Shown: one piece after another, positions 35,576 through 42,586 of the stretch
Layout: every line of letters begins with the position of its first letter
How positions within the stretch are numbered: the first letter of the stretch is position 1
Assembly: GCA_945881835.1 (NCBI GenBank)
Contig: CAMCVP010000012.1
Coordinates: forward strand, 1 to 60,849
Direction of reading: 5' to 3'
Source of the DNA: Chryseobacterium gleum
Lineage (GTDB): Bacteria; Bacteroidota; Bacteroidia; Flavobacteriales_D; Sanyastnellaceae
Length of the DNA: 60,849 nucleotides
Notes under the pieces: model-generated
Database searches by the model: none
What the model saw: only the letters and a program-made list of their open reading frames with translations
Told to the model about the DNA's origin: nothing
Made by a program: the position numbers and the translations under genes

Positions 35576-36832
35576 TTATGCCTGAATACGCGTGCCGCGT
35601 TTAGAGAAAACAGGTCTTCTGAATCGATTGGGATTTCTGACTCTAAGAATGAAGAGACCGATAACTAAAAGTCCCAGAAGTCTGTAAAATTGCGATGCCC
35701 AAATATCTATTCCCGCCGAAAGGGCTAGAGGTTTTTTTCCGTCTGCAGTGCGGAAAACGGGATTGGTGTAAATCTTCGATCCGTCTTTAAGTTTTATTTC
35801 AAATCGAACAAAATGTGAAACTTCTTTTAACCCGAATGCAAAGCTAGAGGTGGTGTTACTAAGCGCAGTATTCAGCAGGACTATGCCGTCTTGTCCAACA
35901 GCTTTAATCTCACGAATGCTGTCTGTGAAACCCAAGAAAATAGAATCGTTCACAAGCGTGTGCTGAATCAATTGTGGAAGTTTTTTGAATCGATTCGCTT
36001 TCGCTTCATGCGAATCTCCTTCAGGCGTTTGAACAACAAGTCCATAAGCATTGCCATGTTTCAACGCGTGAATAAGGCTGTCTTCGTTCGAAGACTTAGA
36101 ATGAATAACAGTAGCCACTCTCCCGTAATCGTTGGGCTTGTCTAGGTTGTGCGCATCATCATCGGCAACAAGAAAAACCGGATTCCCTGAAGAAAGAGCT
36201 GCATCCCACAATTCAAGACTGTTCTTGAAATTGCTAAGAGCTTCAATCAGATCATATCCGCGTAGCACCTTCATATCATCTGCGGAATAAGCGTCGCGCA
36301 AGGAAGGATGCGCTATGGCCACGCATTTGTTTTTCTTTTTCAATTCATTCAACACAAATTGCTTGCTGCTTTGCGATTGGAAAAGCGGAAAGTCGAGCCA
36401 CATCACTTCAGACGCGCCAATGCACACTTGGTGATTTTTGAAGGCTCCGTATCCATGCTCATAAACGGCTACATGCGGAAAAGAATCTTCCTGGTAGTGG
36501 TTTATTTTCATGTAATCTGAAATGGTGATGACATCGTAACCTAAATTTTTATAGGTCGAAAAAACACGTTCCGAGGAATTGTTTCTTCCATTCGTAACAC
36601 CCCCGTATGATTTCGATTGAATCTGGAAGTTCGACAGCTTCAAATCGTTTGTATCTATTGCTGTATAAGGGTTGTACCATTCACTTCCGTGAAAAGCTAC
36701 AGGCTCAGAAAAATTATAGACCGGAGGAATAAACCACCAGAGCAAAAGTGAAATAGCTACTGCGCCTCCAACAATCCACAATAGTGGTTTCAGAAAGAAG
36801 CGGACAATGTATTTTTTCGGACTGAATTTCAC
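35576..36832 (-). CDS. Membrane-anchored PHP-like protein with incomplete metal site
   Basis: 418 residues: N-terminal transmembrane helix (about 14-32, LLWIVGGAVAISLLLWWFI), a PHP-type phosphoesterase-like domain (about 55-290), a beta-rich region, and a C-terminal transmembrane helix (about 387-402). PHP-like segments are AIAHPSLRDAYSADD near residue 173 and VADDDAHNLDKPNDYG near residue 222. The first metal motif, normally HxH plus a Ser-Asp/Gly turn, reads QIQSKSYGG, so both leading histidines are missing. The domain probably faces the periplasm. No function can be assigned; a lost or altered phosphoesterase is the most likely reading. Confidence 0.55.
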   Translation of the reverse strand: MKFSPKKYIVRFFLKPLLWIVGGAVAISLLLWWFIPPVYNFSEPVAFHGSEWYNPYTAIDTNDLKLSNFQIQSKSYGGVTNGRNNSSERVFSTYKNLGYDVITISDYMKINHYQEDSFPHVAVYEHGYGAFKNHQVCIGASEVMWLDFPLFQSQSSKQFVLNELKKKNKCVAIAHPSLRDAYSADDMKVLRGYDLIEALSNFKNSLELWDAALSSGNPVFLVADDDAHNLDKPNDYGRVATVIHSKSSNEDSLIHALKHGNAYGLVVQTPEGDSHEAKANRFKKLPQLIQHTLVNDSIFLGFTDSIREIKAVGQDGIVLLNTALSNTTSSFAFGLKEVSHFVRFEIKLKDGSKIYTNPVFRTADGKKPLALSAGIDIWASQFYRLLGLLVIGLFILRVRNPNRFRRPVFSKRGTRIQA

Positions 36833-36951
36833 CCAACGAATTTAATTTTCGTATTCAGCGTGAATGTCAATGCAAGTTGAAAATAAGACTATAGAATTGT
36901 TTTCGCAACGTGAAGAAAATCACTAAATGTTAAGGGAAGTTAAGATTTTAT

Positions 36952-36992
36952 CTGATTCTCATTCTGTTTCTCATTCTGTTTCTCATTCTTTA
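36952..36992. repeat. CATTCT-type element, half copy 3
   Basis: Runs of CATTCT and GTTTCT (TGATTCTCATTCTGTTTCTC and onward) end in TTTAATTATTTC just before the four-helix-bundle gene end. GTTAAGGGAAGTTAAG precedes it, matching the borders of the other cassette. Confidence 0.6.
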
Positions 36993-37002
36993 ATTATTTC
37001 TT

Positions 37003-37386
37003 TTACCCGCGAATCTTCTCTGACAAATTACGAACCATGGCAAACAACATTTTAGAAAGCTCAATTGAAACTTCCATTTGTTTCTCATGTTGATGAGAAT
37101 CTATTTGATTTTCTAAAAGCATAATATCAAATATTGCAACGCATTCAAAAATTGACGCTCTGGCCATTGTGAAGAAGTGACGTCTATCATTTGGAGACAT
37201 GCGTCCAGATCCCTCAGCAATATTGAGAACAATACTGTATGAAGCGCGTGCCAATTGATCTTTGACATGTCGTTGGTTTTTACAAGCGCGAAGTATCGCA
37301 TTACATTCTACATGAAATGTTTTTGCCTTCTTGTAAACTTCCAATTTTTGAAAGTCAAATCGCTGTGAAGTTGGAGTGCTAATCAT
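37003..37386 (-). CDS. Four-helix-bundle protein (23S intervening-sequence/S23 family)
   Basis: A 127-residue all-helical protein of the TIGR02436-type family: opening FDFQKLEVYKKAKTFHVEC, the second-helix signature RASYSIVLNIAEGSGRMS, and the third-helix GRASIFEC-like segment (MARASIFECVAIFDIMLL). Relatives occur in insertions of 23S rRNA genes, as stand-alone genes, and as the Avd partner in diversity-generating retroelements; their molecular role is unknown. Here there is no reverse transcriptase or rRNA. CATTCT-type repeats lie on both sides (36952-36992 and 37468-37656), forming a unit of about 750 bp similar in plan to the one around ogt. A second member of this family is at 53218. Confidence 0.88.
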   Translation of the reverse strand: MISTPTSQRFDFQKLEVYKKAKTFHVECNAILRACKNQRHVKDQLARASYSIVLNIAEGSGRMSPNDRRHFFTMARASIFECVAIFDIMLLENQIDSHQHEKQMEVSIELSKMLFAMVRNLSEKIRG

Positions 37387-37467
37387 TTAGCAAATCTTCG
37401 AAAGAATTTTCACATCTGCACTATCCTTTATGTGCAGGTTATATGCTGTTTATTCCTTTTCGCAATA

Positions 37468-37656
37468 AAATTCTCATTCTGTTTCTATTTGTCATTCTCA
37501 TTCTGTTTCTCCTACTCATTCTGTTTCACCCACTCATTCTGTTTCTCCTACTCATTCTGTTTCTTAAAGAGTCTTTACAATCATAAAATTGTTAAAGAAT
37601 GAGAAACAGTAGGACAAACAGAATGAGACTTTGATACACTAGGAGAATGAGAATGA
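37468..37656. repeat. CATTCT-type inverted element, expanded copy 4
   Basis: The longest copy: a run of CATTCT/GTTTCT/CCTACT units, the core TTTCTTAAAGAGTCTTTACA followed by ATTGTTAAAGAATGAGAAACAG, and the inverted AGGAGAATGAGAATGA end. CTTACCCTCTCTTACC follows. The number of short units varies among copies. Confidence 0.75.
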
Positions 37657-37667
37657 TTGTATTCTTC

Positions 37668-38498
37668 TTACCCTCTCTTACCAAAAAAAAGCGGTCTAAC
37701 CGAACCCAAAACCGAATATCCCGGCCTTTTCGCAGGTGTTGGATACTCACTTGTAGGTATAGGATGAATCACATTCGAAAAACCAAATTCATTCTTAATT
37801 CGCACCGCGAAATCGTACCAGGAAATAACCTCGTTGCCGGTGAAATGAAAGAGACCGAACGTCCATTCGGTTTTTTCGTTTAAGCAGTTTAAAACGTATG
37901 TTGAAACTGAATTCGCGACGTCGGAAGCGTCGGTTGGACAGCCCACTTGGTCGTTCACTACGCGGAGTTCACGCGATGGGTCGGAAGCCATGGCGTTCTT
38001 CATAGTAAGGTAAAAGTTTTTTCCGTAGTTGGAATACAACCAACTTAAACGAATGACAATACCCGTTTCGCATTCCAACACCGCTAACTCTCCTTCTCGT
38101 TTGGTTCTTCCGTAAACGCCAAGCGGATTGCATTCGTCCTCTTCGGTATAGGGAGAATTCTTCTCTCCGTTGAAAACATAGTCCGTTGAAAAATGAATGA
38201 GCACAATGTCGTGCAAGGAGCAGAAATCGGACAACTCGCTAACGGCTTCGGCATTCACGCGGTGCGCAAGTTCTTCTTCCGATTCGGCTTTGTCTACTGC
38301 AGTGTAGGCAACGGTGTTGATAATGACATCTGGGATTTCATTCAACTCTGAAAGCTGTTCGAACAGATCGTTTTCGAAGTCTATTTCATCGCGTCCGAAG
38401 AAACGTATGCTTGCTGATGTTTCTTCTTTAAAAGAATCGGCAAAGCATTGCGCCAGCTGACCCGTCTTTCCCAATATCCAAATAGATGCATTCGCCAT
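37668..38498 (-). CDS. rfbD: dTDP-4-dehydrorhamnose reductase
   Basis: RfbD reduces dTDP-4-keto-L-rhamnose to dTDP-L-rhamnose for surface polysaccharide. The 276-residue protein shows the extended SDR layout: nucleotide-binding GKTGQLAQ near residue 12, NTVAYTAVDKAE near residue 61, STDYVFNG near residue 104, and catalytic YGRTKREGE near residue 128. Its 3' end lies beside the fourth CATTCT-type element. No rfbA, B or C gene is in the window, so the rest of the pathway must be elsewhere. It is divergent from the outer-membrane protein gene at 38568. Confidence 0.93.
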   Translation of the reverse strand: MANASIWILGKTGQLAQCFADSFKEETSASIRFFGRDEIDFENDLFEQLSELNEIPDVIINTVAYTAVDKAESEEELAHRVNAEAVSELSDFCSLHDIVLIHFSTDYVFNGEKNSPYTEEDECNPLGVYGRTKREGELAVLECETGIVIRLSWLYSNYGKNFYLTMKNAMASDPSRELRVVNDQVGCPTDASDVANSVSTYVLNCLNEKTEWTFGLFHFTGNEVISWYDFAVRIKNEFGFSNVIHPIPTSEYPTPAKRPGYSVLGSVRPLFFGKRG

Positions 38499-38520
38499 AT
38501 TCCACGAAGGTAAAACGACT

Positions 38521-38528
38521 TAACTTTG
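38521..38528 (+). promoter_or_regulatory. Candidate -7 box of the outer-membrane protein gene
   Basis: TAACTTTG is an exact TAnnTTTG match, 39 bp before the ATG at 38568. No convincing -33 element was seen. Confidence 0.35.
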
Positions 38529-38567
38529 TTTGGGTATAACTTTTGAAAGGCTTCCAAAAAATTTAAC

Positions 38568-39293
38568 ATGAAAAACCTCTTCCTGCTTTTATTCGCGTTA
38601 TTGACGCTCACGAATTTCGCACAAGAAAAAAGCTACTCCAACCGCAATCCACGTCATGCCACAGTGGGATTCGGCGTGCAGTTCGTTCAACCCACGGGAG
38701 AATATGCAGATCATTACACCGGCAACCCCATAGGACTTTCAGGAATTTTTTCTCATCCGATTAAGCAGTCGCCTCTCGATTGGGGATTTCAATTCTCTTG
38801 GAATCAAATGGGCGCGTTAGATCAGGACATTTCTGTTTACGGCGGGACGAACGTCTTGGGAGATACCATCTTCAACAACGGGACGTATCGCGTAAGACAC
38901 AACAACTATCGCTACCAAGGATTGCTTCGCATTCGTCCGTTCAACGGCTTCTTTCAGCCCTACGCTGAAGGTTTAGCGGGCATAGAAAGCTTCTCTACGA
39001 AGACCGATATTTCGGTGCAAAACAGCGGTGGATTTTCTTCGGTTGAAGACACAAAAGTTCAGCAGAGCAGCGTTTCATTTTTATACGGATACGCTCTTGG
39101 ATTTCGCTTTCGGACAAAGAATGCAAAACGCGTGTGGTTCGACCTTCGCTACGAAAACATTCAAGGCGGCAAAGCACAATACGTCATTCCAGAAACAGTA
39201 ACCATTCAGAACAATACCGATCTTGTTTACACCACCGGCACCACCAAAACCAATCGCCAAATCATTCAATTCGGTTTAACTTTCGGCTTTTAG
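38568..39293 (+). CDS. Small outer-membrane beta-barrel protein
   Basis: 241 residues with a signal peptide (ending NFAQ) and alternating strand pattern (ATVGFGVQFVQPTGEY, YRYQGLLRIRPFNGFFQPYAEGLAGIE, KRVWFDLRYENIQGG). It ends in a terminal phenylalanine (IIQFGLTFGF), the usual outer-membrane insertion signal. It resembles the OmpW/OmpA-like eight- to ten-strand barrels common in Bacteroidota, but I cannot name the family or ligand. Its stop overlaps the convergent ABC permease gene by 4 bp. Confidence 0.75.
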   Translation: MKNLFLLLFALLTLTNFAQEKSYSNRNPRHATVGFGVQFVQPTGEYADHYTGNPIGLSGIFSHPIKQSPLDWGFQFSWNQMGALDQDISVYGGTNVLGDTIFNNGTYRVRHNNYRYQGLLRIRPFNGFFQPYAEGLAGIESFSTKTDISVQNSGGFSSVEDTKVQQSSVSFLYGYALGFRFRTKNAKRVWFDLRYENIQGGKAQYVIPETVTIQNNTDLVYTTGTTKTNRQIIQFGLTFGF

Positions 39294-40537
39294 CCCGCCG
39301 ATCGAATAGCGTCAACCGGCCTAAGATTCGCCGCACGTAACGCAGGAATAAATCCTGCTACCAGCCCCACCACCAACGAGACCGTTATTCCCAAAACAAT
39401 TCGACTTAGGGGAAGGAAGAAGTGAAAATCGGTAGCGCCATTCAACAGCGAAAGCACACCGTAGACCAAGAGCAGTCCAAGGACTCCACCTGCTAAGCAG
39501 AGCAGCATCGATTCAAACAAAAATTGCGATAGAATGAAATAGCGTTTCGCGCCGAGGGCTTTCTGAATGCCTATGATGTTGGTGCGTTCCTTCACCGAGA
39601 CGAACATGATGTTTGCAATGCTGAAGGCACCCACAAGAATGGCGAAGATGCCAATGAACATTCCCGCAACGTTGAAGACACCTACGATGCTGTTCACCAT
39701 TTCGCTAATCATGCTGGAATCGATGACACTGAAATCGTTTTCTTCTGTTGGACGAATCCCGCGTATACCGCGGAAGACAGACATGACGTCGCCTTTGAGC
39801 ACTTCCACATCGACATCTTTTTTCGCTTTGATTAAGAGTGTCACATCGTCGACATCTCCGACAAATCGTTGTGCGTATTCGTAAGGCACATACACCGAAA
39901 GATCGCGTTCACCGCCGAAGAGCGAAGAACCTTCCTTTGCCATAACACCAATGACTTCGGCTTTTTGTCCTTGAATTTTTATGTCCTTTCCAACCGGATA
40001 TTCCGCACCGAACAATTGTTCGGCTAGCGAGTATCCGATGAGTGCCACGGGTCTACCTCCGTCGCATTCCATTTGCGAGAAGTACCGTCCCTTTTCAATT
40101 TTTAAATCAATGGCTTGAATGTAATCATATCCTACTCCAAGAAAACCGACACCTTCGAGCGAATTGTTTTCGTGTTCAATGGTTTTTGAAGCGCGCACTT
40201 GAATAGTAGCGGCAGAAAACGAATTGATCTCTGCCTTTAATAGATCAAGATCTTCTTTGCTTGGTTGTCTGCGTTGCCAGTATTTCCACCACTCGTATTC
40301 TCCTCCCTTTTCCTCTGGACCCATGGGCCATTTCTGGATGAATAACAAATCGGAACCCATAACAGACAGCCCTTCCTTTATATCGGCCTCCATGCTGTCT
40401 ACAATGCTCAGCACAAAAATGATCGAGAAAATTCCAATCGTCACTCCGAACAACGAAAGCACCGTCCGCAATTTATTCACCACCAGCGACTGTGTGGCGA
40501 AGGCGAAAGCTTCTTTGAGTTGAAGGAGGAGTTTCAT
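39290..40537 (-). CDS. MacB/FtsX-type ABC transporter permease
   Basis: About 415 residues from the ATG at 40537 (MKLLLQLKEAFAFATQSLVVNKLRTVLSLFGVTIGIFSIIFVLS), preferred because it begins with the family pattern; the open frame extends 15 codons upstream into repeat DNA. An N-terminal membrane helix, a large extracytoplasmic MacB-like core domain (about 45-270) and three C-terminal helices of the FtsX domain (about 295-410, with FVSVKERTNIIGIQKALGAKR) are visible. Such permeases work with a separate ATPase in mechanotransmission or export of peptides, lipoproteins or drugs. The ATPase gene is not adjacent, which is unusual. Confidence 0.88.
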   Translation of the reverse strand: MKLLLQLKEAFAFATQSLVVNKLRTVLSLFGVTIGIFSIIFVLSIVDSMEADIKEGLSVMGSDLLFIQKWPMGPEEKGGEYEWWKYWQRRQPSKEDLDLLKAEINSFSAATIQVRASKTIEHENNSLEGVGFLGVGYDYIQAIDLKIEKGRYFSQMECDGGRPVALIGYSLAEQLFGAEYPVGKDIKIQGQKAEVIGVMAKEGSSLFGGERDLSVYVPYEYAQRFVGDVDDVTLLIKAKKDVDVEVLKGDVMSVFRGIRGIRPTEENDFSVIDSSMISEMVNSIVGVFNVAGMFIGIFAILVGAFSIANIMFVSVKERTNIIGIQKALGAKRYFILSQFLFESMLLCLAGGVLGLLLVYGVLSLLNGATDFHFFLPLSRIVLGITVSLVVGLVAGFIPALRAANLRPVDAIRSAG

Positions 40538-40567
40538 GGAGCCAATATACGGCGGTTTGAAAGGGAA

Positions 40568-40626
40568 GAATGTGCGAAGCACGAATGTTGCAAAGCAACG
40601 AATGCCTTCGGCGAATGTCTTCGACG
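40568..40626. repeat. Small-hairpin array, linker CGAATG
   Basis: TGC-GAA-GCA, TTGC-AAA-GCAA, CC-TTC-GG and TC-TTC-GA palindromes are separated by CGAATG. It lies just upstream of the ABC permease start. GTTAAG repeats follow at 40627-40660, resembling the borders of the CATTCT cassettes. The rest of the stretch up to 40819 holds only the inverted repeat at 40755. Confidence 0.7.
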
Positions 40627-40754
40627 TTAAGAAAAGTTAAGAGAAGTTAAGAGAGGGGAAGAATGGGGAAGATTTCCACCGAAAGTGATGACAATTTGCA
40701 ATCAGTGACCGATTATCAGAGCGTTAACGACTTAAAAACAAGGTTTTATAAAAA

Positions 40755-40774
40755 TTATGTAATCCATTACATAA
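40755..40774. repeat. Perfect inverted repeat TTATGTAAT / ATTACATAA
   Basis: Nine-base arms around a CC centre in an AT-rich gap. It looks like a possible operator, but no gene starts within 190 bp, so its role is unknown. Confidence 0.4.
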
Positions 40775-40819
40775 AAAGAGTAAAAAAACGGAATGAGTTA
40801 CACAAAACCATTGGAGATG

Positions 40820-40889
40820 GATGACGGCGAAGCCGATGACACCGAAGGTGATGACACACTTCGTGTGATGAACTTCTTCGAAGGATGAC
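40820..40889. repeat. Small-hairpin array, linker GATGAC, upstream of the Fic gene
   Basis: GATGAC linkers separate GGC-GAA-GCC, ACC-GAA-GGT, ACAC-TTC-GTGT and CTTC-TTC-GAAG. It ends 77 bp before the Fic start codon. Confidence 0.85.
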
Positions 40890-40891
40890 TA

Positions 40892-40939
40892 ATAAGCTCA
40901 ATTCACGGTCTTTTTGAGCTCAAAATGAGCTTATATTTG
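40892..40939 (+). promoter_or_regulatory. Promoter and AGCTCA-type operators of the Fic gene
   Basis: ATAAGCTCA (40892-40900) and TGAGCTTAT (40926-40934) are inverted copies, and between them lies the palindrome TTTTGAGCTCAAAA (40912-40925). The last half-site overlaps an exact -7 box TATATTTG (40932-40939), 27 bp before the ATG. The encoded protein has an N-terminal winged helix, so autorepression is a reasonable inference. Confidence 0.6.
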
Positions 40940-40966
40940 TGCAGATTGATAAGTAATTGAGTCAAT

Positions 40967-42004
40967 ATGAAAAATAACGAGCGAATAATCCTGAATTATA
41001 TTCAACAATTTCCCCAATGCTCTTCCAAGGAAATTCATGAAAATATTCCAATTGAATTAGGATATGCGACCGTAAAACGTGTGCTGGCATCTTTAATAGA
41101 AAAAGAACTCATTCTTAGTTTTGGGAATGCTAGAGCGACAAAATACAGCGTTAGCCCAAATCATCTTGTCCTTTCAGAAATAGATCTAGACAAATACTTC
41201 GAGAAGGAAATTGATGAACGAATTATTCAATCTTCTTTCAACTTTGATCTTATTCAATCTACTCTTCCGCATATTCCACTTTTCACCTCAACAGAAATTG
41301 ATAAATTGAATCGCCTTCAATTCATTTACACTGAAAATATAAAACGCCTTTCGGAAAACCAACTTTCGAAAGAACTGGAACGTCTTGCCATAGACCTCAG
41401 TTGGAAATCTTCGCAAATAGAAGGAAATACATACTCCCTGCTAGAAACTGAACAGTTACTGAAAGACAAACTTACCGCCAACGGCAAAACGCAGGCCGAA
41501 GCACACATGCTGCTAAACCACAAAGAAGCTATCGATTTCATTATTTCAAATCCAGATTATCTTCATCCGGTTAGCGTCTCGCGCATTGAGGATATTCATA
41601 GCCTACTGGTCAAAGACCTTGGCGTGAATAGAAACATTCGCAATCACCGCGTTGGTATTTCAGGCACGAATTACCAACCTCTCGATAACGACCACCTCAT
41701 TCGAGAGGCCATGCAACATCTTTGCGATGTTGTGAACGCAAAAGAATCGGTTTTCGAAAAAGCACTTCTCATCCTCATCCTCATTTCATACATTCAACCC
41801 TTCGACGATGGAAATAAACGAACCGCACGAATAGTTAGCAATGCCTGCCTTATTCATCACGGACATTGCCCCATCTCCTTCCGGACAGTAGATTCCATTC
41901 ACTACAAAAAAGCTATACTGCTCTTCTACGAGCAAAACAATATCTCTGCGTTTAAATCAATTTTTATTGATCAATTTGAATTTGCAGTGAAGACGTATTT
42001 CTGA
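40967..42004 (+). CDS. Winged-helix Fic-domain protein with Gln in place of catalytic His
   Basis: 345 residues: an N-terminal winged helix (about 1-65; SKEIHENIPIELGYATVKRVLASLIEKELI), an inhibitory-helix motif SSQIEGN near residue 147 fitting the (S/T)xxxE(G/N) rule, and a Fic core (about 195-310). The core motif HxFx(D/E)GNxRxxR reads QPFDDGNKRTAR near residue 275, so the histidine that activates the target hydroxyl is glutamine. Canonical Fic enzymes AMPylate proteins; without this His the activity may be weak, altered or lost. From memory, a subgroup of HTH-Fic proteins shares this Gln, but I cannot confirm it here. GATGAC-type hairpin arrays flank the gene, and it has its own candidate operator. 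Confidence 0.88.
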   Translation: MKNNERIILNYIQQFPQCSSKEIHENIPIELGYATVKRVLASLIEKELILSFGNARATKYSVSPNHLVLSEIDLDKYFEKEIDERIIQSSFNFDLIQSTLPHIPLFTSTEIDKLNRLQFIYTENIKRLSENQLSKELERLAIDLSWKSSQIEGNTYSLLETEQLLKDKLTANGKTQAEAHMLLNHKEAIDFIISNPDYLHPVSVSRIEDIHSLLVKDLGVNRNIRNHRVGISGTNYQPLDNDHLIREAMQHLCDVVNAKESVFEKALLILILISYIQPFDDGNKRTARIVSNACLIHHGHCPISFRTVDSIHYKKAILLFYEQNNISAFKSIFIDQFEFAVKTYF

Positions 42005-42011
42005 TTGAATC

Positions 42012-42121
42012 ACCTTCTTCGAAGGATGACACCGAAGGTGATGACCGCGGAGCGGATGACATCGCGAAGCGATGATGACACCTTCGGTGATGACCGTACC
42101 GGATGACACACTTCGTGTGAC
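42012..42121. repeat. Small-hairpin array, GATGAC half, in the Fic 3' region
   Basis: GATGAC linkers separate CCTTC-TTC-GAAGG, ACC-GAA-GGT, CGC-GGA-GCG, ATCGC-GAA-GCGAT, ACC-TTC-GGT, CG-TAC-CG and ACAC-TTC-GTGT. It starts 8 bp after the Fic stop and ends at a terminator. Confidence 0.87.
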
Positions 42122-42122
42122 G

Positions 42123-42154
42123 AAAAAGGCCCACGGAAATCCGCAGGCCTTTTT
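42123..42154 (+). terminator. Terminator between the two half-arrays downstream of Fic
   Basis: AAAAAGGCC (42123-42131) pairs with GGCCTTTTT (42146-42154), with an inner CGG/CCG pairing, followed by CTTTATTTT. It can act in both directions for the convergent Fic and small-peptide genes. Confidence 0.75.
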
Positions 42155-42164
42155 CTTTATTTTA

Positions 42165-42262
42165 ATCCCGAAGGGTCATCAGCCTTGCTGTCATCACGTT
42201 AGTGTCATCAATCGAAGATTGTCATCACAACTTGTTGTGTCATCCTTATCAGAAGGTATCAT
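42165..42262. repeat. Small-hairpin array, GTCATC half
   Basis: After the terminator the linker is GTCATC, the reverse complement of GATGAC, between CCC-GAA-GGG, AGC-CTT-GCT, AC-GTTA-GT, AATC-GAA-GATT, ACAAC-TT-GTTGT and a degenerate last unit. It fills the gap to the small-peptide gene. Confidence 0.83.
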
Positions 42263-42315
42263 TCCAAAAAAATCTCCCGAAGGAGACTTTATATTTTTCT
42301 AATGACGAGTTGTTC

Positions 42316-42555
42316 TTATCTAAACCACTTCAACGGATTCATGAATTGAGAAACTATGTCACCGTTGGTTTCATTAGATTGGTCTAAAGTCATTCCACTA
42401 GGTTCATTTTGAACATTGCCTCCAGGACTCATCAAGACCAAATTAATTTCAGAATCCAATCTTGTTTCGGAAATTGTCGGACGGGAATATATTTTCTTTT
42501 CTATGTTGTTCATTTCGTTCTGCGATTTTAATGTATTCATATTAAACATTTTCAA
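42316..42555 (-). CDS. Small peptide of the Bacteroidota 'LDxEIxLxLMSPxG' type
   Basis: A 79-residue (or shorter, 65 from the ATG at 42513) product with KKIYSRPTISETRLDSEINLVLMSPGGNV, then an Asn/Gln-rich hydrophilic tail ending in MNPLKWFR. Short proteins with a (K/R)xYxxPxIxxxxLDxEISLxLxSPP-like core are frequent in Bacteroidota and usually called hypothetical; I recognise the pattern from memory, and the function is unknown. It follows the 2106-residue adhesin gene by 31 bp in the same direction. It lies within 7 kb of PqqD-like, HPr-kinase-like and peptidase genes typical of peptide-modification clusters. A precursor peptide role is an untested idea. Confidence 0.5.
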   Translation of the reverse strand: MKMFNMNTLKSQNEMNNIEKKIYSRPTISETRLDSEINLVLMSPGGNVQNEPSGMTLDQSNETNGDIVSQFMNPLKWFR

Positions 42556-42586
42556 TGTGCTCCAATTTTTTCTTCAACTGCACGAA

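Noticed and set aside
37003-37386. Diversity-generating retroelement suggested by the Avd-like four-helix-bundle protein
   Set aside because: No reverse transcriptase, template repeat or variable C-type-lectin target lies nearby, and the sequence fits the general S23/TIGR02436 family.
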